A stretch of DNA of 64,000 bases from Anaerolineae bacterium. Its GTDB lineage: Bacteria > Chloroflexota > Anaerolineae > Anaerolineales > Villigracilaceae. Positions 52,483 through 60,573 of the stretch are shown piece by piece; the first letter of the stretch is position 1; the number at the start of each line of letters is the position of its first letter. The notes beneath the pieces were generated by a model. That model did not search any database. It was not told where the DNA came from and saw only the letters and a list, made by a program, of their open reading frames with translations. The stretch is taken from NCBI GenBank assembly GCA_021324435.1, contig JAJPIZ010000039.1:103670-167669 (forward strand). Direction: 5' to 3'. The position numbers were made by a program, and so were the translations under genes.

Positions 52483-53130
52483 ATGTCCACTCGAACTACT
52501 TTAGTTATAACTCTGATCATGGTGGTCATTGCGGCCGCCTTCAGCGCGGCGGTTTACGACCGTCTGCCTGCACAGGTTGCCTCCCATTGGAACATCCATG
52601 ATCAGGTTGATGGGTACATGCCCCGGTTTTGGGGAGCATTTCTGACGCCGCTGATCTCATTAGTAATGCTCGGATTATTCTGGCTGATACCAAGCATTGA
52701 TCCGTTGAAGGTCAACATCGCTAAATTTCGCGAGGCGTTCAATGCTTTCATCGCAATGATCATGGCTTTCCTGCTCTACATGCACCTTCTGACAGTATTT
52801 TGGAATCTTGGTTATCAAAACTTCAGAATCAGCCAAGCGATGTTGCCTGCCATGGGATTGATTTTCATCTTCGCCGGGTTGATGATGATGAAAGCCAAGC
52901 GGAATTTTTTCATCGGCATCCGTACACCATGGACTTTGTCCAGCGACAGAGTCTGGGACGAGACTCACCGCCTTGGAAGCTGGATTTTCATCGCAATGGG
53001 AATCATCACGATGCTTACTATTTTCTTCGGAGAACTTGGCATCTATATCATGTTGTTCGCTCTCCTGGTCGGCGTCATGATCCCCGTTGTGTACTCCTAT
53101 ATCCTGTATCAGGAAGAGACCAGATCATAA
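52483..53130 (+). CDS. SdpI family membrane protein with DUF1648
   Basis: A 215-residue membrane protein with six helices. DUF1648 at the N-terminus (DRLPAQVASHWNIHDQVDGY) is followed by the SdpI signature region NFFIGIRTPWTLSSDRVWDE and HRLGSWIFIAMGI. SdpI gives immunity to the SdpC killing factor in Bacillus; in other bacteria the ligand is unknown. The ATG at 52483 is preceded by AAAGGAA; a TTG frame start at 52468 would put that site inside the gene. Flanked by parS-like sites on both sides. Confidence 0.85.
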   Translation: MSTRTTLVITLIMVVIAAAFSAAVYDRLPAQVASHWNIHDQVDGYMPRFWGAFLTPLISLVMLGLFWLIPSIDPLKVNIAKFREAFNAFIAMIMAFLLYMHLLTVFWNLGYQNFRISQAMLPAMGLIFIFAGLMMMKAKRNFFIGIRTPWTLSSDRVWDETHRLGSWIFIAMGIITMLTIFFGELGIYIMLFALLVGVMIPVVYSYILYQEETRS

Positions 53131-53147
53131 GAGACGGATCACAATTT

Positions 53148-53163
53148 CGTTTCATGTGAAACA
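53148..53163. promoter_or_regulatory. parS: parS-like ParB-binding palindrome, site 2
   Basis: CGTTTCATGTGAAACA contains GTTTCATGTGAAAC, matching the parS consensus at 14 of 16 positions (arms exact except the central C to T, outer base C instead of T). It lies in the gap between the SdpI and YhfC genes, 700 bases from site 1. Confidence 0.75.
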
Positions 53164-53178
53164 ACGGAGAAAACAAAA

Positions 53179-53964
53179 ATGCTGGCTACTGCCTACGTAA
53201 TCAGTTTCATGGGCATGATCCTTTTGCCCATTCTGGCTTGGATTTATTTCTCGCACAGACTCAAACTATCATGGAAGCTTGTGCTGGCTGGAGGCCTGAC
53301 CTTCATTGCATCACAAATTCCTCATGTTCCTCTGACCCTGGCATTGACACCACTTTTCCAATCCTGGGGTTCAATTGTCTATGCTGTCGTGCTTGGTTTG
53401 TTGGCTGGTGTGTTTGAAGAGACAGCACGTTTTATTCTTTTCAGATTCATCTTGAAAAAATCGCGCACATGGAACGAGGGCGTCTTGGTTGGTCTTGGAC
53501 ATGGCGGAACAGAAGCGCTCATTTTAGGTATCTTCGCCGCGTTGGCTTTTGTGAATATGTTGGTATACAAGAATACAGATCTGTCTACAGTCCCCAGCAT
53601 ACCAGCCAATCAAATTGAAGTGGCTAAACAACAAGTCTCAGCATACTGGTCTGCTCCGGTGTATGTTGCACTGCTTGGTATGGTTGAGCGCCTGTTTGCA
53701 GTTTGCTTGCATGTTGCATTATCTGTGATGGTCCTTTATAGCATTGCCAGCAAGAACTCCATCTGGTTTTGGATCGCTATATTGTGGCACGCTTTAATAG
53801 ATGGACTCGCAGTATTCCTCGGACAACGCGGACTCAATATGCTCGCGCTGGAAGGCGTTATTGGAATTCTGGCTATTATCAGTTTATGGATCATATTCAT
53901 ACTGCGGCCAAGTTTTCCTCAGCAAATCACGGAACCAGTTAAGCAAGAAAGGGCCGAGGCATAA
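53179..53964 (+). CDS. YhfC family intramembrane metalloprotease-like protein
   Basis: A 261-residue protein with seven or eight membrane helices. The EETARFILFRF motif and GLGHGGTEALILGI, with a later LWHALIDGLAVFLG, supply Glu and His positions expected for a PrsW/CAAX-like zinc site; this is the YhfC family. It would cleave membrane proteins or peptides. Preceded by CGGAGAAAAC. Last gene of the GntR-slipin-SdpI-YhfC operon. Confidence 0.8.
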   Translation: MLATAYVISFMGMILLPILAWIYFSHRLKLSWKLVLAGGLTFIASQIPHVPLTLALTPLFQSWGSIVYAVVLGLLAGVFEETARFILFRFILKKSRTWNEGVLVGLGHGGTEALILGIFAALAFVNMLVYKNTDLSTVPSIPANQIEVAKQQVSAYWSAPVYVALLGMVERLFAVCLHVALSVMVLYSIASKNSIWFWIAILWHALIDGLAVFLGQRGLNMLALEGVIGILAIISLWIIFILRPSFPQQITEPVKQERAEA

Positions 53965-54065
53965 AAAGAGTTCCAGATGACGGTGTCTGCCCCTCGATCC
54001 AGAAAGAAGCGAAGAAAAAATCCCGATGGACAAACAGGGCAGGATGTTTTTTAATCCAACATATA

Positions 54066-54077
54066 GAACATGTGTTC
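54066..54077. promoter_or_regulatory. LexA/SOS-box-like sequence upstream of the histidine kinase
   Basis: GAACATGTGTTC fits the Gram-positive LexA pattern GAAC-N4-GTTC exactly, with A and T continuing the symmetry outside (AGAAC...GTTCT). It is 51 bases upstream of the kinase start at 54129. Whether this organism's LexA recognises this pattern is unknown. Confidence 0.4.
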
Positions 54078-54128
54078 TGTATCCTTTATGGGGTTGAAAT
54101 CATTCAATAAACTCATTAGACTTTGATC

Positions 54129-55373
54129 ATGACCAATGAAAACGTTTTAGAGTTAGGACAGCAAAATGAGCAGCTCAAAAGGCTTGTTGAGTTGAGTGTG
54201 ACATTGAATTCAACGCTCGACTTGGATGATCTGCTCCAATTGATTACCACAACCGCAACTAAGTTATTGGACTGTGAGGCCGCCTCGATTTTGTTATATG
54301 ATGAAAAACAGCCGCGTCTTTTCTTCGCCGCCGCGACCGGATCGGACCCCAAAAAGTTGGCCGAAGTCCCGGTGCCGATTGAGGGCAGTCTAGCCGGGAC
54401 AATCTTCCGCACCAACCGTCCAATCATTCTGAGCAACGTCGAGCAAGACCCGCGACATTATTCGCTGGTTTCAGAACATATCCGTTTTCATGTGCAATCA
54501 CTTGTCGGCGTTCCAATGCTGATAAAAGATCGTGTGATGGGCGTGCTGGAAGCAGTCAATAAACACAACGGGCCATTCACTGAGCGCGACGAGTCCATCC
54601 TGACTGTGACCGCCGCACACGCCGCGATCGCCATCAACAATGCGCGGCTATTGAAAACCACACAGGCGGCGCTTGAAAAAGTAAACGAAGCAGACCGACT
54701 CAAGAGCAGTTTTCTTGCGGTGGCTTCTCATGAACTGCGGACCCCCCTCGGCATCATCATCGGCTACGCTTCATTCCTACGTGAGGATGCGAAGGGTGAA
54801 CTTTCAGAACACGCACAACATGTGTTGAGCGCCGCTTTGCAAATGCGTTCTCTCGTGGAGGATATGACCAACCTAACGATGCTCGAAACAGAGGGGTTGA
54901 TGGTGGTCAAACCACAGGATGTGGCAGTCCAGAGTTTTATAAAGACCGCGTGCTCAGAAATTTCCGAGATTGCATTAGCCAGAGATCACAAGATCGTTTT
55001 CTCTTTTCAAGAGGAATCAATCCTTGTCCATGTTGACCCGGAAAAAATGGTGACAGCTTTCGTCAATCTTTTGAATAACGCCATCCGTTTCTCACCGACA
55101 GGAAGTGACATCACGCTTGGAGCCGTCCAACAAGGTGACCACGTCATGGTTTGGGTGCAGGACCGCGGCGTTGGCATAGCATCAGATAAATTGCAAAAGA
55201 TATTCGATGGTTTTTATCAAATTGAGCCGCCTAATACTCGTCATTTCGGCGGGCTTGGCATTGGTCTGACGATTGCAAAGGGGTTGATCGAAGCGCAAGG
55301 TGGAAAGATTTGGGCGGAGTCTGAAGGCGAAGGGAAAGGCTCGATCTTCAAAGTGCTTTTGCCAAAAGCATAA
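54129..55373 (+). CDS. Cytosolic GAF-domain sensor histidine kinase
   Basis: A 414-residue kinase without membrane helices. Residues ~30-170 form a GAF domain (LLDCEAASILLYDEKQPRLF; VQSLVGVPMLIKDRVMGVLE). HisKA follows with phospho-acceptor His201 in FLAVASHELRTPLG, and HATPase_c with the N box NLLNNAIRFSPTG, G1 VQDRGVGI and G2 GGLGIGLTIAKGLIE. No response regulator is adjacent. The ATG at 54129 lies after a possible SOS box. A terminator lies between it and convergent dnaN. Confidence 0.9.
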   Translation: MTNENVLELGQQNEQLKRLVELSVTLNSTLDLDDLLQLITTTATKLLDCEAASILLYDEKQPRLFFAAATGSDPKKLAEVPVPIEGSLAGTIFRTNRPIILSNVEQDPRHYSLVSEHIRFHVQSLVGVPMLIKDRVMGVLEAVNKHNGPFTERDESILTVTAAHAAIAINNARLLKTTQAALEKVNEADRLKSSFLAVASHELRTPLGIIIGYASFLREDAKGELSEHAQHVLSAALQMRSLVEDMTNLTMLETEGLMVVKPQDVAVQSFIKTACSEISEIALARDHKIVFSFQEESILVHVDPEKMVTAFVNLLNNAIRFSPTGSDITLGAVQQGDHVMVWVQDRGVGIASDKLQKIFDGFYQIEPPNTRHFGGLGIGLTIAKGLIEAQGGKIWAESEGEGKGSIFKVLLPKA

Positions 55374-55395
55374 GCGCTCAAGCAATTACAAAATC

Positions 55396-55423
55396 AAAAG
55401 CGCCGGTGATCATCGGCGCTTTT
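55396..55423. terminator. Bidirectional terminator between kinase gene and dnaN
   Basis: AAAAGCGCCG (55396-55405) pairs exactly with CGGCGCTTTT (55414-55423) around an 8-base loop, followed by T/A runs on both sides. It serves both of these convergent genes. Confidence 0.85.
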
Positions 55424-55449
55424 ATTGTCTATTGAAAACTGATTGTTGA

Positions 55450-56583
55450 TTATCCCAAGTGCATCGGCATGATGACATGCAGGAACTGTTCATCGCCGAC
55501 CGGTCTCACCACGCCTGGCGCATTCGGCGCGGACGTTTCCAGCGCGACGTTGGGCGTCTTGATAATCTCCAGTGCCTCGCGCAAAAACTTGACGTTGAAG
55601 GCGATCAGAACGCCGCTTCCATCCACAGTGGCCTCGACAATTGTTTCGTTCTTGCCGGTCTCTTCCGAGGTTGCGGTGATTTCCACTTCGCTCGGTTGCA
55701 ATTCACCGCTGGCAGACTTGATGTTCAAGCGTGCAACATTCGAGCCTTCACGGGCGAAGATTTCCGCTTGCTTGCAGGCCTTGAGCAAGGAAGCAGTCGA
55801 GACCAACGTCCGTGACGTGTACTTGCGTGGAATGATTTGCTGGTAATCGGGAAACGTTCCATCAATCAACTGCGAGACGACTTCCACATCCTTCACGCGA
55901 AATATCACCTGGCCGCGTCCTTTCGGCACAACCATGTAGAGGGGTTCCTCGCCATCGCTGGCGACGCGCGCCAACTCGGTCAAGGCGCGAGCCGGGATGA
56001 TTGCCGTCAGCGGCGCAGGCGCGGGCGTGGACAAAACTGCTTTGCGCACCGAGAGTCTAAACCCGTCCGCGGCGGCCATCGTCAATTTATCTTTTTCAAC
56101 TTGCACGAGCACACCCATCAACACCGGGCGGGCTTCATCGGTCGAAGCGGCGAACGCCACCTGCTGAATCATCTCGCGGAAGTCGGCCACATTTAATTGC
56201 ACCGCCCCTTCGAGGTCCGGGACGGGAAGCGGGGGAAATTCCTGCGCATCAATGCACTTGATGTCGTTGGTCGAAGTTCCACTTCGCACGTTTAGCGTTT
56301 GCGTCTTGGCGTCCAGCGAAAGCATCACTTGATCGCCCGGCAGAGTGTTGACCAGGTCTGAAAATGTTCGCGCTGGCACGGTCGTCGAGCCTTCCTGTTC
56401 GATGCGAGCCGGAATCCAACACGTGATTCCCAATTCAAGATTGGTGGCAGAAAGCCGCAAACGGCCTTCATCGGATGCGATCAAGACATTTGATAACACA
56501 GGAAGAGTCGAGCGCGGCGACACGGCGCGCGAAACAATGCCAAGACCATGCGCAAGATTCGTTTGTAAGACAGTCACTTTCAT
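55450..56583 (-). CDS. dnaN: DNA polymerase III beta subunit (sliding clamp)
   Basis: A 377-residue clamp that tethers replicative polymerase to DNA. It starts MKVTVLQTNLAHGLGIVSRA and has the three-domain layout with family segments SRAVSPRSTLPVLSNVLI, IDGTFPDYQQIIPRKY and the C-terminal FLHVIMPMHLG. The start at 56583 matches the first clamp residue; the upstream extension is not clamp-like. dnaA is not its neighbour; instead it lies between the histidine kinase and a DUF5671-like gene, about 3 kb from a DnaA-box cluster. Confidence 0.97.
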   Translation of the reverse strand: MKVTVLQTNLAHGLGIVSRAVSPRSTLPVLSNVLIASDEGRLRLSATNLELGITCWIPARIEQEGSTTVPARTFSDLVNTLPGDQVMLSLDAKTQTLNVRSGTSTNDIKCIDAQEFPPLPVPDLEGAVQLNVADFREMIQQVAFAASTDEARPVLMGVLVQVEKDKLTMAAADGFRLSVRKAVLSTPAPAPLTAIIPARALTELARVASDGEEPLYMVVPKGRGQVIFRVKDVEVVSQLIDGTFPDYQQIIPRKYTSRTLVSTASLLKACKQAEIFAREGSNVARLNIKSASGELQPSEVEITATSEETGKNETIVEATVDGSGVLIAFNVKFLREALEIIKTPNVALETSAPNAPGVVRPVGDEQFLHVIMPMHLG

Positions 56584-56626
56584 AGGTCTGACCTCTGCGA
56601 TGAGATGTGCCGCGAGTATATCATTA

Positions 56627-58531
56627 CTAATTGGCGAAAGTCGAGACCAACAGCGCCAGCAACATAAACAAGAACTGTAGTCCAAACAAAGCCGCGGCAA
56701 TATAGATGACGATCATCCATGCCGAACCGGATGTAGATTGTTGACGCATTTCCTGACCTTCTGACAATTGACGAATGGCTTGCGCGGCCTGCTGGACCGC
56801 CTGCTTGCTGACGCCGCCTGCCCAGACGATTCCTTCCGCTTCATTCGGGACGATGATGCGGCTTCCGTTAAATGAGCGTACCCACTCCGGCGCGTTCACT
56901 GCCAAACTTCCGCTGACGACCAGTGCATTGAATTGTCCCTGCGGTTTTTCCGCGGAGACTGTCACCGGAACACTTGGAGCGAACTTTGCCAAAGCCGCTT
57001 TGACCGATTCGCCAAAGCCATCCCCTGAATCTACAACAACCACTTTGAAGCCGCCTTGTTTCTCAGCCAGCGCGCTGGCTGTAAACATATTGTCGCGGCG
57101 CAGTATCAGCAAATGATAGGCCAGTAGAATCGCGAACAAAACCAATACTTGCAAGTCGTTCAAAACCGTCGGGACAAAATCAGATGAGGTGGAGGCGCTT
57201 AACAAAGCGCGGATGAGTTCAAATACCAGAGCCACCGCCGAGATCATCCCGCCGATCACCCCCGCAAACAAAGCAAGATAAAGATACGCTTTACGCACCA
57301 CCGAGCGCCGCGCATGATCGCTCATATCTCCGGAGGCCAGCGCGTCCGCCTGCAGTGGACGCCAATTCAACAGCCAAAGCGGAAGCCACGCGGCGATCAG
57401 TGAAATAGCGGTTGCCAGGTTGGAGCGCAAGCTGTCATTCAAGGTCAATGTGTTGCCGGTTGACAAATCAATAATGAAATTGATTAACGCGGCGACACCG
57501 ATGAACGCGCCTCCCAACCCAAGCGCAGACAGGATGTAGGAATACACGCGCTTCATGCCGGCCTGTCGTATCGGCTCGCCCACCGATCCGATATGGCGCT
57601 TGAGCCAGTTCCCGTAATAAGCCCACACCGCGCCCAGTGGCACACCCACAGAGATTGGTCCGCCAATTTGATTAATGAAATAACTCATCGTCCAATCTGC
57701 ACCAAGCAATTTCGTGATGACGATATTAATCAGCATCGAGGCGGTCGTCAGGACGGTGATGACTCCGCTCAAGGCAAAGATGTACAGAACGCCAAGGCGT
57801 AGATTCGAATCTCTTTCCGCCGCGTCCGCTAAGGAGTCCTGAATGATGCGGCTGGTATAAACCCAAATCGGCGTGCCGACCACCAGCAACGCGATCCCAT
57901 TGACGATCGTTTCGCGTCCAAGTTCACCGATTACATCTGATGGAACGTAAAACAGATAGTGAATGATCTGAATGATCTGCTGTGCGCCAAAGATGGTGAT
58001 CAACAGGCTGTAAAGAAGCCAGAGATAACGATACAGGCGTCGCACATCGGCGAAGTTTTCCTTGTTTGCTAGAGTCTTCCACTCGCCGCGCAGGACATTC
58101 CAGAAATAAAACGCGACCAGACCATTCATCAAAATAGCGATGATGTTATCGGGCCAGGTTTGCGAGCCGCCGAGGACGGCGCGCTCGGCGTTCAAGTGAA
58201 CAGACGTTATGAAAATGCGATTGATCAACGCCAGCAAATTTTGAACGACGGGAATCAATGTACCGATCAACACAGCATAGAAAAATATAGCGCGCAGACT
58301 GGCTGTTTTCTCTTCTTCGTCTCGGGCAGAAACGCTTTGCGCCCACAACCAGTGGACGAGGAAAATCGGCACGCCCACTAAAATGAGGGAAAGAGCGCGC
58401 GCCAACACTTCGGCGCCGCCTCCAACAGTTTCATCCACGATGGAACGGAGAAGGCCGATCAATCCCCATAGAACGACTTCAAGGCTGATGAACGCAACAG
58501 TATAAAAATACAAGCGACGTACGGTCTTCAT
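56627..58531 (-). CDS. DUF5671-like polytopic membrane protein
   Basis: A 634-residue membrane protein built of repeated four-helix units; segments such as RRLYFYTVAFISLEVVLWGL, VRRLYRYLWLLYSLLITIFG and VRKAYLYLALFAGVIGGMIS recur at similar spacing, marking DUF5671 repeats. A soluble ~120-residue segment near the C-terminus (VVVDSGDGFGESVKAALAKF) may be a ligand-binding or TIR-like alpha/beta unit, followed by a terminal helix. Function unknown. A REP-like repeat lies just upstream (58546-58618). Confidence 0.75.
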   Translation of the reverse strand: MKTVRRLYFYTVAFISLEVVLWGLIGLLRSIVDETVGGGAEVLARALSLILVGVPIFLVHWLWAQSVSARDEEEKTASLRAIFFYAVLIGTLIPVVQNLLALINRIFITSVHLNAERAVLGGSQTWPDNIIAILMNGLVAFYFWNVLRGEWKTLANKENFADVRRLYRYLWLLYSLLITIFGAQQIIQIIHYLFYVPSDVIGELGRETIVNGIALLVVGTPIWVYTSRIIQDSLADAAERDSNLRLGVLYIFALSGVITVLTTASMLINIVITKLLGADWTMSYFINQIGGPISVGVPLGAVWAYYGNWLKRHIGSVGEPIRQAGMKRVYSYILSALGLGGAFIGVAALINFIIDLSTGNTLTLNDSLRSNLATAISLIAAWLPLWLLNWRPLQADALASGDMSDHARRSVVRKAYLYLALFAGVIGGMISAVALVFELIRALLSASTSSDFVPTVLNDLQVLVLFAILLAYHLLILRRDNMFTASALAEKQGGFKVVVVDSGDGFGESVKAALAKFAPSVPVTVSAEKPQGQFNALVVSGSLAVNAPEWVRSFNGSRIIVPNEAEGIVWAGGVSKQAVQQAAQAIRQLSEGQEMRQQSTSGSAWMIVIYIAAALFGLQFLFMLLALLVSTFAN

Positions 58532-58545
58532 TTCATGATCCTCCC

Positions 58546-58618
58546 GTCATTGCGAGTGTCGAAGCGCTCTTATGAAAAGAAAACGAGAGCGCTTGGGGGC
58601 TTTGCCCCTCGCAACGAC
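58546..58618. repeat. REP-like inverted repeat, GTCATTGCGAG family, copy 2
   Basis: GTCATTGCGAG (58546-58556) pairs with CTCGCAACGAC (58608-58618), 10 of 11. Inside are a perfect 9-bp inverted repeat AAGCGCTCT/AGAGCGCTT (58562-58594) and a GGGGC-TTT-GCCCC hairpin. It fills the gap between the DUF5671 gene and the small lipid-anchored-type protein gene. Confidence 0.7.
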
Positions 58619-58627
58619 ATATCGTTC

Positions 58628-59101
58628 TTACTTCGGCGGTGCCTGATACCAGCTGTAATCCCATACGGTATAAGCCGGCATCATCGAAATCTTCCACATG
58701 CCATTTTGTTTGAGCAATTGGGCAGAGCCTACATTGTTGTATCCCGATGAGAAAGGATCGCCGGGTGTGTAGATCATATCCACTTCGACGCTTGCTGTAT
58801 CTCCGGTGATCTCCGCCTTGCCAATTCGAATCCCCGCATTGGATGGGTTGACTCTGCCAACAGCGAATGCCTGACGGAACTCATCAAACGTTGGCTTATT
58901 TTCGATATCAGCCAGATAGCCATAGGCCTTTTCATAATCCTTGTTGATAACCGCAAGCACATAGTTATGCACAACGCCTTCCGGTGCATCGTCAGACACA
59001 TAGGTTTGCTTATCCTGCCGAACGAAGAAAATAGCCAAAGCGGCCAGGATCAACAAACCAATACCAATCAGGATTCCGGTTAGAAAGCGATCTTGTTTCA
59101 T
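58628..59101 (-). CDS. Single-pass membrane protein with NTF2-like (DUF4878-type) domain
   Basis: A 157-residue protein with one N-terminal helix (GILIGIGLLILAALAIFFV) and an extracytoplasmic alpha+beta domain: VVHNYVLAVINKDYEKAYGY, then VGSAQLLKQNGMWKISMMP. The pattern is that of small NTF2-fold lumazine-like domains (DUF4878), usually ligand-binding. The start at 59101 is fixed by CGGAGGAG just upstream; the longer frame to 59149 is rejected. It borders the putative replication origin. Confidence 0.7.
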   Translation of the reverse strand: MKQDRFLTGILIGIGLLILAALAIFFVRQDKQTYVSDDAPEGVVHNYVLAVINKDYEKAYGYLADIENKPTFDEFRQAFAVGRVNPSNAGIRIGKAEITGDTASVEVDMIYTPGDPFSSGYNNVGSAQLLKQNGMWKISMMPAYTVWDYSWYQAPPK

Positions 59102-59383
59102 TGCTCCTCCGTTTGTTTTCATTGTATTTGTTTTGGAAGTTAATATCAAGCAATCATGTATTCATTGTATATGGAAATCGTAATAGCAGTAGGGACTGTG
59201 GATAATGTGGACAATGAATTCAATTCGTACAGATGGGATAACGGTAAACTCATAAACACCACATCTTGGGAATCACGCTTCATCCTGGACTTTGGGCGGC
59301 TGTGGAAAAATCTGGAATAGATTCTCCCCGAAAACGCACCGGATCGCTGGCATCCATATCTTGGAGATGGTCACATTTGACCG

Positions 59384-59395
59384 CCCATATATGGG
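59384..59395. repeat. CCCATATATGGG palindrome in the origin region (copy 1)
   Basis: A perfect 12-bp palindrome within GCCCATATATGGGGGC. A close relative, GCCCAAATATGGGC (59522-59535), lies on the other side of the three right-hand DnaA boxes. Possible binding sites for an origin-associated protein. Confidence 0.45.
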
Positions 59396-59521
59396 GGCTG
59401 TGTTTTTGAAGTTTTTCGCGCGTTCTTATCAGATTCTAGTTTATTGTCCACAGGCAACCCCCTTTATCCACAGATAAGACCCTGTTATCCACAGTTTGGA
59501 CATTTGGAGAAGCCTTGTCTA

Positions 59522-59535
59522 GCCCAAATATGGGC
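59522..59535. repeat. GCCCAAATATGGGC near-palindrome in the origin region (copy 2)
   Basis: Imperfect version of the motif at 59384-59395, immediately before the stop of the minus-strand nucleotidyltransferase gene. The two copies bracket the boxes at 59444-59493. Confidence 0.4.
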
Positions 59536-59539
59536 GCGG

Positions 59540-60568
59540 TTAGATGCTGGTTGAGGTCTCCAAACCGTTGGCCACAGCGATTTCGTCCAGCCGTACTTCG
59601 ATTTGATCGAGATATTCGTCTATTTGCGAAACGCGTTCGGGATAGTCCTTGCCCAGCAACCCCAATTGCTCACAAGCCGCCTGCCAGTGTTTGGTTTGAG
59701 CGGTATCCAAGGCGTTGACAGAAAGCGTCCAGCTGTGGATAAACGGCCAGAGGGCGGTCAGAGGCGTTTCGCCTTCGAGCAGGGTTTGGATGGCCTTCTC
59801 GTAATAGTTCAAGCGCGCGGCGTGGATTCTCGCGTCCACTTTTGGAGTTTGGGCCGCGGCGGTGAAGTCTGTTTTCCACTCGGTCAGCCATCTCGAAAGC
59901 GCGGACGCATCCACGCGGCTGGCGCCGATCAGGTTGAACATGGTGGCTGTGAACTCTGATCGCTCCGCGGCTTGCGCCCGGGCAGGAAATTCCAAAAGGA
60001 AGCGGCGTTCGGTGAGTGGACCGCCGCTCAATTCCGCAACTGCGTTCCCCGCATAATTAACTGCCCGTAGAAACTGCTTGACCTGGAGCGGTCCCGCTTT
60101 TTCAGGGCTGATGTCAGAAAGGTCAATCCAGCCCTTGCGCGCCTCGGCCAACAGTTTGCGGCAACGCTGTAAAACCAGCGATGGCGCATGGAACTCGAAC
60201 CCGGCGCGCAGACCGGCCTGAACGAACTCGAAAAATTTCTCGCGCTGATACAAAAGCATCGGGTCGTACATTTCGTAGCCGAGGAATGGATCGGTGCGAA
60301 GTTCGCGCGGCGACTTGAAATCGGATTTGGCGCGATGGCCGATGTCGAGATGGAAGTCAGGCGTGAGTTTGACGATTTCGCGACCGACGATGTTTTTTGT
60401 GTCATGAACGAAGACGAGGTCAATGTCGGCGGTGCCACCGAGCATCGGGTCTTTGTCCGAGACGAGCGAACCGGTTAGGTATGCGGCAACGATGTCGCGG
60501 TCGTTGAAAGCCCGTTCCTGGGAGGTCTCTTTTGCAATGCGGATGAGGGATTCACGTGTGACGCGCAT
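59540..60568 (-). CDS. Nucleotidyltransferase-domain protein
   Basis: A 342-residue protein. The N-terminal nucleotidyltransferase fold has the GS motif and metal acids in TGSLVSDKDPMLGGTADIDL; the first and second Asp of DID are the expected metal ligands. The remaining ~230 residues are helical, like the substrate-binding domains of kanamycin-type nucleotidyltransferases. The target of nucleotidyl transfer is unknown. It carries a perfect DnaA box (59734-59742) in its coding region. Only 5 bases separate it from the dNK gene. Confidence 0.75.
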   Translation of the reverse strand: MRVTRESLIRIAKETSQERAFNDRDIVAAYLTGSLVSDKDPMLGGTADIDLVFVHDTKNIVGREIVKLTPDFHLDIGHRAKSDFKSPRELRTDPFLGYEMYDPMLLYQREKFFEFVQAGLRAGFEFHAPSLVLQRCRKLLAEARKGWIDLSDISPEKAGPLQVKQFLRAVNYAGNAVAELSGGPLTERRFLLEFPARAQAAERSEFTATMFNLIGASRVDASALSRWLTEWKTDFTAAAQTPKVDARIHAARLNYYEKAIQTLLEGETPLTALWPFIHSWTLSVNALDTAQTKHWQAACEQLGLLGKDYPERVSQIDEYLDQIEVRLDEIAVANGLETSTSI

Positions 60569-60573
60569 AGGTT

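Larger units (their letters stand above)
59150..59539. other. oriC: Putative chromosomal replication origin (oriC) with DnaA-box cluster
   Basis: A 390-base gene-free region. DnaA boxes: TGTGGATAA at 59197-59205 and TGTGGACAA at 59206-59214 (abutting, minus-strand boxes TTATCCACA and TTGTCCACA), TGTGGAAAA at 59301-59309 (TTTTCCACA), TTGTCCACA at 59444-59452, TTATCCACA at 59464-59472 and 59485-59493. An AT-rich stretch (59120-59190) at one edge could be the unwinding element. A further perfect box (59734-59742) lies in the next gene. dnaN is 3 kb away. Cluster density makes chance unlikely, but origin activity is inferred. Confidence 0.8.
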
